NCBI GenBank assembly: GCA_963793005.1
Contig: CAWBYP010000002.1
Location: 2,418,001 to 2,482,000 of the forward strand
Length of the DNA stretch: 64,000 nucleotides
Direction of reading: 5' to 3'
Source of the DNA: RPQJ01 sp963793005
Lineage (GTDB): Bacteria > Pseudomonadota > Gammaproteobacteria > Steroidobacterales > Steroidobacteraceae
Below the pieces are notes generated by a model. The model saw only the letters and a program-made list of their open reading frames with translations. It was not told where the DNA came from and searched no databases. Below, piece after piece: positions 56,544-64,000 of this stretch (the stretch's first letter is position 1; each line of letters starts with the position of its first letter). The position numbers were made by a program, and so were the translations under genes.

Positions 56544-57542
56544 ATGACTATCAAGATTGGCATCAACGGGTTCGGCCGCATCGGGCGCATGGTGTTTCGC
56601 GCGGCAGCGCGCGATTTCAAGGATATCGAGATCGTCGGCGTCAACGACCTGCTCGAGCCGGACTACCTGGCCTACATGCTGAAATACGACTCGGTGCACG
56701 GGCGCTTCAAGGGCGACATCTCGGTGGAAGGCAACACACTGGTCGTCGACGGCCGCAAGATCCGCCTCACTGCGCTCAAGGATCCGGCCGAACTGAAGTG
56801 GAATGAAATCGGCGCAGACGTCGTCGTGGAGGCCACGGGCCTTTTCCTCACCAAGGAAACCGGTGAGAAGCACCTGGCCGCCGGCGCCAGCAAAGTGATC
56901 ATGTCGGCGCCTTCGAAGGACGACACGCCAATGTTCGTGTTCGGCGTCAACGACAAGACCTACGCAGGCCAGGCGATCATCTCGAACGCGTCGTGCACGA
57001 CCAACTGCCTGGCGCCGGTCGCGAAGGTGCTGAACGACACCTGGGGCATCAAGCGCGGCCTGATGACCACGGTGCATGCGGCGACCGCCACCCAGAAGAC
57101 CGTGGACGGCCCGTCGAACAAGGACTGGCGCGGCGGCCGCGGCATCCTCGAGAACATCATCCCGTCGTCGACCGGCGCGGCCAAGGCAGTCGGAAAGGTG
57201 ATCCCCGAGTTGAACAAGAAGCTCACCGGCATGGCCTTCCGCGTGCCGACATCCGACGTCTCGGTCGTGGACCTGACCGTCGAGCTCACGAAGCCTGCTA
57301 CCTACGAGCAGATCTGCGCCGCGATGAAGGCGGCCTCCGAGGGCGCAATGAAGGGCGTGCTCGGTTACACCACCGACAAGGTGGTCGCGACTGACTTCCG
57401 GGGCGAGAGCTGCACGTCGGTGTTCGACGCCGGTGCCGGCATCGCCCTCGACGACACCTTCGTCAAGGTCGTGTCCTGGTACGACAACGAATGGGGATAT
57501 TCCTGCAAGGTGCTGGAGATGGTGCGGGTGATCGCGAAGTAG
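56544..57542 (+). CDS. gap: glyceraldehyde-3-phosphate dehydrogenase
   Basis: A 332-residue enzyme. The ATG at 56544 follows a GGGAGGA Shine-Dalgarno at 56531-56537 and gives the start MTIKIGINGFGRIGR, the NAD-binding turn. The catalytic Cys is in SNASCTTNCLAPVAK. It oxidises glyceraldehyde-3-phosphate. It starts 31 bp after tkt and 50 bp before pgk, so all three appear to form one operon. Confidence 0.97.
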   Translation: MTIKIGINGFGRIGRMVFRAAARDFKDIEIVGVNDLLEPDYLAYMLKYDSVHGRFKGDISVEGNTLVVDGRKIRLTALKDPAELKWNEIGADVVVEATGLFLTKETGEKHLAAGASKVIMSAPSKDDTPMFVFGVNDKTYAGQAIISNASCTTNCLAPVAKVLNDTWGIKRGLMTTVHAATATQKTVDGPSNKDWRGGRGILENIIPSSTGAAKAVGKVIPELNKKLTGMAFRVPTSDVSVVDLTVELTKPATYEQICAAMKAASEGAMKGVLGYTTDKVVATDFRGESCTSVFDAGAGIALDDTFVKVVSWYDNEWGYSCKVLEMVRVIAK

Positions 57543-57592
57543 ACCGCAGATCGGAACAGCGACAGCACTGCACACAACAGGTGGAGAAGACT

Positions 57593-58768
57593 ATGGCGAA
57601 TGTCATTCGCATGGCCGACGTTGATCTCAAGGGAAAGCGCGTGCTGATCCGCGAGGATCTCAACGTTCCGGTGAAGAACGGCGTCGTGAGCAGTGACGCG
57701 CGCATCCGCGCGTCGCTGCCGACGATCCGCGCAGCTCACGCGGCAGGCGCACGTGTCATCGTAATGAGCCATCTCGGCCGTCCCGAGGAGGGCGTACCCG
57801 CCGAGGAGTTCTCGCTTGCGCCGGTTGCGGCGCGAATATCGGAACTGCTCGGCCTCAAGGTGCGCTTCGAGCGCGAGTGGCTGGAAGGGGTCGCCTGTGA
57901 GCCGGGCGAGATCGTGCTGGTCGAGAATGTGCGCTTCAACAAGGGCGAGAAGAAAAACCGCGACGAACTCGCGCAGAAGATGGCCGCACTGTGCGACGTG
58001 TACGTGATGGACGCGTTCGCGACAGCCCACCGCGCCGAGGCGAGCACCAACGGCGTGGCGAAGTTCGCGCCGGTGGCCTGCGCAGGGCCGCTGCTCACCG
58101 GTGAGCTCGAGGCGCTCGAGAAGGCGCTCCACGATCCGAAGCGCCCACTGGTGGCCATCGTCGGCGGGTCGAAAGTCTCGACCAAGATCACGGTGCTCGA
58201 GAACCTGCTCGGCAAGGTGGATCGACTGATCGTCGGCGGCGGCATCGCCAATACGTTCCTTGCGGCGGCGGGGTTCCCGATCGGCAAGTCGCTGCACGAA
58301 GCCGAGATGATTGACATTGCCCGGGGACTCCTCGAGCGCTCGAAGGGTGCGGGTGTGGAGATTCCGCTGCCGAGCGACGTGGTGGTCGCGGACGAGTTCT
58401 CGGCCACCGCGGAGGCGGACGTGAAGCCCGTCTCGGCCGTCGGTGAGAACGAGATGATCCTGGATATCGGGCCGGACACTGCCGACCGGTTTGCAGCTGC
58501 GCTCGAAGGTGCGGGTACCATCGTCTGGAACGGACCGGTGGGCGTGTTCGAATTCGACCAGTTCGGCGAGGGCACGCGCGTCATCGCGCAGGCGGTCGCG
58601 CGCAGTCCCGCGTTCTCGATCGCCGGCGGCGGCGACACCATTGCCGCCATCGAGAAGTACGGCGTCGGCGGGGACATTTCCTACATTTCGACCGCGGGCG
58701 GCGCTTTCCTCGAGTTCCTCGAGGGCAAGAAGCTTCCGGCGGTGGCAGTGCTCGAGGCGAGGGCATAG
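57593..58768 (+). CDS. pgk: phosphoglycerate kinase
   Basis: A 391-residue enzyme from ATG 57593 with a GTGGAGA Shine-Dalgarno. It has REDLNVPVKNG and SHLGRPEEG near the N terminus, VGGSKVSTKI in the middle, and GGGDTIAAIEKYG in the nucleotide-binding C-terminal half. It transfers phosphate between 1,3-bisphosphoglycerate and ADP. A massive palindrome separates it from pyk, so the transcript may be attenuated there. Confidence 0.97.
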   Translation: MANVIRMADVDLKGKRVLIREDLNVPVKNGVVSSDARIRASLPTIRAAHAAGARVIVMSHLGRPEEGVPAEEFSLAPVAARISELLGLKVRFEREWLEGVACEPGEIVLVENVRFNKGEKKNRDELAQKMAALCDVYVMDAFATAHRAEASTNGVAKFAPVACAGPLLTGELEALEKALHDPKRPLVAIVGGSKVSTKITVLENLLGKVDRLIVGGGIANTFLAAAGFPIGKSLHEAEMIDIARGLLERSKGAGVEIPLPSDVVVADEFSATAEADVKPVSAVGENEMILDIGPDTADRFAAALEGAGTIVWNGPVGVFEFDQFGEGTRVIAQAVARSPAFSIAGGGDTIAAIEKYGVGGDISYISTAGGAFLEFLEGKKLPAVAVLEARA

Positions 58769-58784
58769 GGGGACTGGGGCACTG

Positions 58785-58851
58785 GGGACTGTCCCCTCCT
58801 AGGGGACTGTCCCCTTCCCCCAGGGACAGTCCCCTAGGAGGGGACAGTCCC
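58785..58851. repeat. 29-bp perfect inverted repeat between pgk and pyk
   Basis: The arm at 58785-58813 is exactly the reverse complement of the arm at 58823-58851, with a nine-base loop. Each arm itself contains two GGGGACWGTCCCC-type palindromes, so the region can also fold into smaller hairpins. It begins 17 bp after the pgk stop. Confidence 0.95.
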
Positions 58852-58862
58852 TTTCGTCTTGG

Positions 58863-58900
58863 CAGGGACAGTCCCTTGCGTCCAGGCGGGGGCAGTCCCT
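58863..58900. repeat. further GGGACAGTCCC copies
   Basis: AGGGACAGTCCCT (58864-58876) and a decayed GGGGGCAGTCCCTC (58888-58901) follow the large hairpin. The rest of the gap to pyk (58902-58967) shows nothing clear. Confidence 0.75.
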
Positions 58901-58967
58901 CGGGCCCCTAGCCACGACCCCCCGAATTCCGCAGTATCCACCAACCGTCAGTCATTTCTGGTTACCA

Positions 58968-60398
58968 ATGCTCCGCAGGACCAAGATCGTCGCCACCCTG
59001 GGCCCGGCAACCGACGCGCCAGGCATGCTCGAGGACGTCATCCGCCGCGGCGCGGACGTCGTGCGCGTGAATTTTTCGCACGGCACGGCAGGCGATCACC
59101 GAAAGCGGGTCGAGGCCGTGCGCCGCGCGGCGGCGGCCGTGGGCAAGCACGTCGCCGTGCTCGGAGACCTGCAGGGCCCCAAGATCCGCATCGAGGGATT
59201 CGCGTCGGGTGCTGCGATGCTCACGGAGGGTGAACCCTTCGCGCTGGACCCGGCAATCGGCGCGCGGGACGGCACTGATCGCGCCGTCGGCATGACCTAC
59301 CCGGATCTCGCAGTAGACGTCGTGCCCGGCGATGAATTGATCCTCGGCGACGGGCAGATCGAACTTCGGGTCGTCGGCATCGAGGGTTCCAGGGTCAAGT
59401 GCGTCGTGATCACCGGCGGAGAGCTGTCCGACCACAAGGGAATCAACCGGCGCGGCGGTGGTCTCTCGGCAAAGGCGCTGACGGACAAGGATCGGGAGGA
59501 CGTGCTGCTCGCCGCAAAGCTGGAGGTGGACTACCTGGCGGTTTCGTTCGTGCGCCAGGCGTCCGACGTAGAGGAGGCGAGGGCGCTGCTCACGGCCGCA
59601 GGCAGCGATGCGCGCGTGGTCGCCAAGATCGAGCGCAGCGAGGCCATCCCGGTGCTCGAGGAGATCATCAAGGCCAGTGATGCGGTGATGGTCGCGCGCG
59701 GCGACCTTGGCGTGGAGGTTGGCTACGCCCAGCTCACCGGGCTGCAGAAGCAGATCCTGCAATTGGCCCGCAGCCTCGATCGCGTGACCATCACGGCGAC
59801 GCAGATGATGGAGTCGATGATCCACAGCCCGGTGCCGACGCGCGCCGAGGTTTCGGACGTCGCCAATGCCGTGCTCGACGGCAGCGACGCGGTGATGCTC
59901 TCGGGCGAGTCCGCGGTCGGGAAATACCCGGGCCGGGCGGTCGAGGCGATGGCGGAAGTCATCGAGGGTGCGGAGACATACCAGCTCGCCCACACTCGCG
60001 GTCGCGACCGCATCGAGGGTCACGTCGTGGAGTTCGCGCAGGCCATCGCGCACGCGGTGATGTTCACGGCCAACCACATGGACGTAGAGGCGATCGTCGC
60101 GCTGACCGAGTCCGGCTCGACACCGCTCTACATGTCGCGCATTCGTTCGGACATACCGATCTTCGCGTTCACCCGCCACGAGCGCACGCAGCGCCGTGTT
60201 GCGCTGTACCGTGGCGTCTATCCGATCCCGTTCGACATCGTGCACACGGAGCCCGCACAGCTGTATCGCGCTATCTCCAAGGAACTGCTCGATCGCGGGC
60301 ACGTACGACTGGGCGACGAACTGATCCTGACGCTGGGCGAGCTGTCGGGCGTCTCGGGCGGGACCAACACCATGAAGCTGTTGACGGTGGAGCAGTAG
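58968..60398 (+). CDS. pyk: pyruvate kinase
   Basis: A 476-residue pyruvate kinase. It begins MLRRTKIVATLGPA, with VRVNFSHG, the catalytic VAKIERSEAI and MVARGDLGVEVG, then TATQMMESMI and SDVANAVLDGSDAVMLSGE. It makes pyruvate and ATP from phosphoenolpyruvate. In many bacteria fbaA follows here, but in this window a MoxR/VWA pair comes next. Confidence 0.97.
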   Translation: MLRRTKIVATLGPATDAPGMLEDVIRRGADVVRVNFSHGTAGDHRKRVEAVRRAAAAVGKHVAVLGDLQGPKIRIEGFASGAAMLTEGEPFALDPAIGARDGTDRAVGMTYPDLAVDVVPGDELILGDGQIELRVVGIEGSRVKCVVITGGELSDHKGINRRGGGLSAKALTDKDREDVLLAAKLEVDYLAVSFVRQASDVEEARALLTAAGSDARVVAKIERSEAIPVLEEIIKASDAVMVARGDLGVEVGYAQLTGLQKQILQLARSLDRVTITATQMMESMIHSPVPTRAEVSDVANAVLDGSDAVMLSGESAVGKYPGRAVEAMAEVIEGAETYQLAHTRGRDRIEGHVVEFAQAIAHAVMFTANHMDVEAIVALTESGSTPLYMSRIRSDIPIFAFTRHERTQRRVALYRGVYPIPFDIVHTEPAQLYRAISKELLDRGHVRLGDELILTLGELSGVSGGTNTMKLLTVEQ

Positions 60399-60428
60399 TA
60401 GTAGCGGGTCGCGACCGGAGGAGCAGTC

Positions 60429-61286
60429 TTGAGCGGAAAATTCGAAGGTACGGAGCGCTACGTCGCGACCGAGGACCTGATGATGGCGGTCAATGCCGCC
60501 GTGACGCTGGCCAGGCCGCTGCTCGTCAAGGGCGAGCCGGGCACGGGCAAGACCCAGCTCGCCGAGGAGATCGCGCTCGCGCTGGGCAAGCCGCTCCACC
60601 GCTGGCACATCAAGTCCACGACCAAGGCCCAGCACGGTCTCTACGAGTACGACGCGGTCTCGAGGCTGCGCGACTCGCAGCTCGGCGAGGCGAAGGTCCA
60701 CGACATCGGCAACTACATCGTCAAGGGACGGATGTGGGAGGCATTCGACAGCGACGAGCAGGCCGTGCTGCTGATCGACGAGATCGACAAGGCCGACATC
60801 GAGTTCCCGAACGACCTGCTGCTCGAGCTCGATCGAATGGAGTTCTTCGTCTACGAGACTCGCGAGCTGGTGAAGGCGCGGCACCGGCCGATCGTCGTGA
60901 TCACCAGCAACAATGAGAAAGAACTGCCCGACGCGTTCCTGCGCCGCTGCTTCTTTCACTTCATCCGTTTCCCGGACGCCGAGACGATGACGCGCATCGT
61001 CGCCGTGCACTACCCGGAGCTGAAGCGCGAGCTGCTTGCGGAGGCACTGAATGCCTTCTACAGGCTGCGCGAGGTGCCGGGGCTGAAGAAGAAACCCTCA
61101 ACCTCGGAACTGCTCGACTGGCTGAAGCTGTTGCTCGCCGAGGACATTCCGGCCGAGGCGCTGCGCAGCGACGACCCCCGCAAGAGCCTGCCGCCGATGT
61201 ACGGCGCGCTGCTGAAGAACGAACAGGACGTGCACCTGTTCGAGCAACTGGTGTTCCTGCAGCGGCGACAGCAGAACCGCCCCTGA
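60429..61286 (+). CDS. MoxR family AAA+ ATPase
   Basis: A 285-residue ATPase with Walker A GEPGTGKTQ, Walker B LLIDEIDKAD and sensor ITSNNEKELP, plus the MoxR-type lid. It starts at TTG with a CGGAGGAG Shine-Dalgarno. It lies four bases before a VWA-domain gene. Such pairs are thought to act as chaperones that insert metals or remodel specific enzymes, as CoxD/CoxE do for CO dehydrogenase. The client is not adjacent. Confidence 0.92.
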   Translation: MSGKFEGTERYVATEDLMMAVNAAVTLARPLLVKGEPGTGKTQLAEEIALALGKPLHRWHIKSTTKAQHGLYEYDAVSRLRDSQLGEAKVHDIGNYIVKGRMWEAFDSDEQAVLLIDEIDKADIEFPNDLLLELDRMEFFVYETRELVKARHRPIVVITSNNEKELPDAFLRRCFFHFIRFPDAETMTRIVAVHYPELKRELLAEALNAFYRLREVPGLKKKPSTSELLDWLKLLLAEDIPAEALRSDDPRKSLPPMYGALLKNEQDVHLFEQLVFLQRRQQNRP

Positions 61287-61290
61287 GCGC

Positions 61291-62466
61291 ATGCTGACGC
61301 GCTTTTTCTTCACGCTTCGCGAGGCCGGCATTCCGGTTTCGCTTACCGAGCACCTGACGCTGCTCGAAGCGCTCGAGGCAGGTGTCGCGAACCTGCGGGT
61401 GGACGACTTCTACTGGCTCGCGCGCGCGGCGCTGGTGAAGGACGAGAAGTTCTTCGACCGCTTCGACCGGGCGTTCGCCGCGCACTTCAAGGGCATCGAG
61501 CAGGCGTTCGCCTCCATGGACAAGGCGCTGCCCGAAGACTGGCTGCGCAAGCTCATCGAGCGCGACTTCACCGAGGAGGAGAAGGCGCAGATCGAGGCGC
61601 TCGGTGGCTGGGACAAGCTGATGCAGACGCTCGAGGAGCGGCTGAAGGAGCAGCAGGGCCGGCACGAGGGCGGCAACAAGTGGATCGGCACCGGCGGGAC
61701 TTCGCCGTTCGGCCACGGCGGCTTCAACCCCGAAGGGATCCGCATCGGCGGGGCGGGCGGACAGAAGCGGGCGGTGAAAGTCTGGGAACGGCGCGATTAC
61801 CGTAACCTGGACGACACTGTCGAACTCGGCACGCGCAACATCAAGATCGCGCTCAGGAAGTTGCGCCGCTTCGCGCGCGAAGGCGCTGCCGACGAATTCG
61901 ACCTGGGCGGCACCATCGACGCCACGGCGCGAAACGCCGGATTGCTGGACCTCAAGTTCGTGCCCGAGCGGCACAACGCGGTGAAGGTGCTGCTGTTCCT
62001 CGACGTCGGCGGCTCGATGGAGAGCCACGTGCGGGTCTGCGAGGAGTTGTTCTCAGCGACTCGCAGCGAGTTCAAGCACCTCGAGTATTTCTACTTCCAC
62101 AATTTCCTGTACGAGTCGGTGTGGAAGGACGGGCGCCGGCGCCATTCCGAGCGCACGCCGCTCGCCGAGATACTGCGAACCTACCCGCCCGACTATCGCG
62201 TGATCTTCGTCGGCGACGCGAGCATGAGCCCCTACGAGATCATGCAGCCGGGCGGCAGTATCGAACACTGGAACGACGAGTCAGGCGCGGTGTGGATGCG
62301 GCGCCTGACGCAGCGCTTTCGTCGCCATGCCTGGCTGAACCCCGAGCCCGAGGATCGCTGGGACTACACGGCCTCGATCGAGATCGTGCGCCAGCTGCTC
62401 GAGGACCGGATGTACCCGCTCACGCTGGCCGGACTCGACCGTGGCATCCAGGCGCTGAAGAACTAG
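61291..62466 (+). CDS. VWA domain protein (CoxE-like)
   Basis: A 391-residue protein. The N-terminal helical region is rich in charged residues and is followed by a Gly-rich segment. The C-terminal half is a VWA-type domain with metal-site-like LFLDVGGSM, in which Gly240 takes the place of the middle Ser of the DxSxS pattern (Asp238 to Ser242). It should work with the MoxR ATPase encoded immediately upstream. It is probably cytoplasmic, with no signal peptide. Confidence 0.9.
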   Translation: MLTRFFFTLREAGIPVSLTEHLTLLEALEAGVANLRVDDFYWLARAALVKDEKFFDRFDRAFAAHFKGIEQAFASMDKALPEDWLRKLIERDFTEEEKAQIEALGGWDKLMQTLEERLKEQQGRHEGGNKWIGTGGTSPFGHGGFNPEGIRIGGAGGQKRAVKVWERRDYRNLDDTVELGTRNIKIALRKLRRFAREGAADEFDLGGTIDATARNAGLLDLKFVPERHNAVKVLLFLDVGGSMESHVRVCEELFSATRSEFKHLEYFYFHNFLYESVWKDGRRRHSERTPLAEILRTYPPDYRVIFVGDASMSPYEIMQPGGSIEHWNDESGAVWMRRLTQRFRRHAWLNPEPEDRWDYTASIEIVRQLLEDRMYPLTLAGLDRGIQALKN

Positions 62467-62546
62467 GGGACATTCTCCTTTTCGTGCGACGGGCATGGGG
62501 CGGCTGACTCGCCGCAGGTCTCGACGTGAAAAGGAGAATGTCCCCT
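62465..62546. repeat. 19-bp perfect inverted repeat, GGGGACATTC family
   Basis: AGGGGACATTCTCCTTTTC (62465-62483) and its exact inverse (62528-62546) flank a 44-base loop. The left arm includes the last bases of the VWA stop codon. It matches the arrangement at 42661-42743. Confidence 0.9.
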
Positions 62547-62570
62547 GGGGCGATTTGACAGGCGCCGATA

Positions 62571-62593
62571 ATTCGGTGCCAGGCACCTATTTT
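62571..62593. terminator. GGTGCCaGGCACC palindrome at the peroxiredoxin 3' end
   Basis: CGGTGCC-A-GGCACCTATTTT lies just beyond the minus-strand peroxiredoxin stop codon. It belongs to the family seen at 43464, 51226 and 51321. Confidence 0.75.
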
Positions 62594-63144
62594 CAGCTGG
62601 TCTTGTCGGCTGCCTTCAGCGCCTTCAGGTCGTTGAGTACGAGCGTGGAGTGGCCGTCCGGGTCGACGTTCTCGTAGTGCTTCGCGATCCGGCCCTGGGG
62701 ATCGATGATGAAGGTCTCGCGCTTCGCCATCTCCATCACGCCCATGTAGCTCTTGAGCACGCCGTACTCCTTGGCCACCGACTTGGTCGGATCCGCGAGC
62801 AGCGTGAACGGCAGGCTGTGCTTCTCGGCGAACGCCTTGTGGTCCGCTACGTCGTCCACGCTGACCCCGAGCACCACGGCGCCTTCCTTGTCGAAGGCGA
62901 AGATGTTGTCGCGGAAACTGCAGGCCTGGGTCGTGCACCCCGGCGTGTCGTCCTTCGGGTAGAAATACATCACGACCCACTTGCCCCTGTAGTCTGAGAG
63001 GCTGTGCCACTTGCCGTCCTGGTCCTGGAGCTTGAACGCGGGCGCCATGCTGCCGACGGCCGGCGCAGCCGCAAATGCAGGAATCGCGAGTGCAAGCAGG
63101 GCAGCGAAAAGCATCGCGAGGCGGATCGGGGCGGTGTGCGTCAT
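62593..63144 (-). CDS. secreted peroxiredoxin (PrxQ/Bcp type)
   Basis: A 183-residue protein. The N-terminal 26 residues form a Sec signal peptide ending AFAAA. The thioredoxin-fold domain follows with the peroxidatic Cys70 in DDTPGCTTQACSF and a likely resolving Cys75. PrxQ proteins reduce hydrogen peroxide and organic peroxides with thioredoxin-like partners. Here the place of action is the periplasm. It converges on the VWA gene. Confidence 0.93.
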   Translation of the reverse strand: MTHTAPIRLAMLFAALLALAIPAFAAAPAVGSMAPAFKLQDQDGKWHSLSDYRGKWVVMYFYPKDDTPGCTTQACSFRDNIFAFDKEGAVVLGVSVDDVADHKAFAEKHSLPFTLLADPTKSVAKEYGVLKSYMGVMEMAKRETFIIDPQGRIAKHYENVDPDGHSTLVLNDLKALKAADKTS

Positions 63145-63226
63145 GCGGGTCTCCAGTGCGTGCGGAATCAGGGTCGGCGCGTGACATACTAGCCGTGGGA
63201 CAGCACCTTGTCAGCGAGGGCGCCAA

Positions 63227-64000
63227 TTGCCGGTTTCGACATCGGAAACCAACTACATGTTCCTCGAGAACCGCGAGGCGCTGGTTCTCGCGGGCGGTGG
63301 CGCGCGTGCTGCCTACCAGGTGGGTGTGCTCGGCGCGATCGCTGAGTGGCTGCCGGCCGATGCGGCCTGTCCGTTCGAGGTGCTGGTGGGCACCTCAGCC
63401 GGGGCGCTCAATGCGGCGACACTGGCCTCGTACGCGTCGAACTTTCGCGCAGGCGTGGCCGTGCTCGAGAAGGTGTGGGCCGGATTCCACATGGAGCAGG
63501 TCGTGCGTGCCGATCCCGTCACGACGTTCCGGGGCGGCCTGCATTGGGTCTTGTCGATGGTGTCCGGTGGCTGGTTGCTGTCACCGCCGCGCTCGCTGCT
63601 CGATACTTCGCCGCTGCGCGAGCTTCTATTGCGCACGATACCCATGGACGGCATCCGGGCCAGCGTCGAAGCCGGGCTCGTGCGGTCGCTGGCCGTGGCG
63701 ACTACCAGCTATTCGACCGGGCAGGCGGTAGCGTTTTTTGACGGCGCACCTGATGTGGATGAGTGGTCGAGGGTGCGTCGCGCCGGCGTGCGCCGTCGCA
63801 TCGACATCGACGTGCTGATGGCCAGTTCGGCGATTCCATTCATCTTCCCGGTGGGTAAGGTCGACTCCGACTACTACGGCGACGGCGCGATGCGCCAGCT
63901 CGCGCCTTTGAGCCCCGCAGTACACCTGGGCGCAAACCGCCTGCTGGTCGTCGGCACGCGGGCGGAGGCCGCAGCATCGCCGGCGGACGGATCTGTAGGC
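63227..64000 (+). CDS. patatin-like phospholipase, 3' partial
   Basis: An open frame runs off the right edge, so the C terminus is missing. It starts at TTG 63227 (GAGGG six bases upstream) or ATG 63257. Counting from 63227, the oxyanion loop GGGARAAYQ is at 23-31, the nucleophile Ser57 is in VGTSAGALN, and the catalytic Asp is in YYGDGAMRQ. This is the bacterial patatin/RssA-like Ser-Asp dyad, which cleaves acyl esters of phospholipids or other lipids. It is divergent from the peroxiredoxin gene. Confidence 0.9.
   Translation, partial: MPVSTSETNYMFLENREALVLAGGGARAAYQVGVLGAIAEWLPADAACPFEVLVGTSAGALNAATLASYASNFRAGVAVLEKVWAGFHMEQVVRADPVTTFRGGLHWVLSMVSGGWLLSPPRSLLDTSPLRELLLRTIPMDGIRASVEAGLVRSLAVATTSYSTGQAVAFFDGAPDVDEWSRVRRAGVRRRIDIDVLMASSAIPFIFPVGKVDSDYYGDGAMRQLAPLSPAVHLGANRLLVVGTRAEAAASPADGSVG

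Noticed and set aside
58783..58900. CRISPR array
   Set aside because: The repeats are palindromic and back to back without spacers of even length, and there are no cas genes.
58962..61010. Minus-strand open frame of 682 codons across pyk and moxR
   Set aside because: It is antisense to two well-conserved genes and has shadow-type composition.

Overview
The window is GC-rich, densely coded proteobacterial chromosome, most likely from a gammaproteobacterium. Supporting signs are the mpl/rnd/hemL housekeeping set, an AcrB-type efflux operon with a NodT-type outer-membrane lipoprotein, PKHD-type dioxygenases, and a membrane pyrophosphatase next to a PPi-type phosphofructokinase. I saw no rRNA, tRNA, transposase, integrase or CRISPR array. 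The genus cannot be told from the sequence alone.

Layout. (1) 1-2059: the end of a CBS/nucleotidyltransferase signalling protein and a DnaQ-like exonuclease. (2) 2180-8349: a tight four-gene operon (nitrilase-family amidase, large PLP decarboxylase, ATP-grasp ligase, C45-type Ntn acyltransferase) with gaps of only 29-30 nt. It looks like an uncharacterised amine/amide pathway. (3) 8557-14844: PKHD dioxygenase and convergent sulfotransferase, a Tat-exported aldo/keto reductase with a carrier, then a PNPOx/AhpD-like pair divergent from a LysR regulator. (4) 14868-23746, minus strand: a complete RND efflux operon, a three-haem c-type lipoprotein and propionyl-CoA synthetase. (5) 24080-36128: accessory region. 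It holds a second PKHD/sulfotransferase pair, another sulfotransferase joined to an adenylation-carrier-SGNH-like fusion, a lipoprotein, a PKHD gene remnant, a sugar porter, and a giant carbohydrate-enzyme-like gene broken by frameshifts. (6) 36135-39069: a fragment of hppA, then an M20 amidohydrolase and AbgT-type transporter. (7) 39168-43462: hppA, PPi-dependent phosphofructokinase and adenylate kinase, a pyrophosphate-based energy module. (8) 43481-51231: RNase D, Mpl and a MurG-like glycosyltransferase, HemL, CrcB, a frameshifted TraB/GumN protein and an O-methyltransferase. (9) 51349-54401: the methyl cycle, with ahcY under an SAH riboswitch, and metK. (10) 54515-60398: tkt-gap-pgk-pyk. 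(11) 60429-64000: MoxR/VWA pair, secreted peroxiredoxin and a patatin-like lipase cut by the window edge.

The spaces between the housekeeping genes of the right half carry three families of short palindromes (cores GGGGACAGTCCCC, GGGGACATTC and GGTGCCtGGCACC). They sit mainly at gene 3' ends and behave like REP elements or recruited terminators. The left half lacks them. The most notable points are the four-gene amide module, the carrier-protein/SGNH fusion with its sulfotransferases, the repeated PKHD-sulfotransferase pairing with a decayed third copy, the hppA scar, and the 29-bp perfect hairpin between pgk and pyk.
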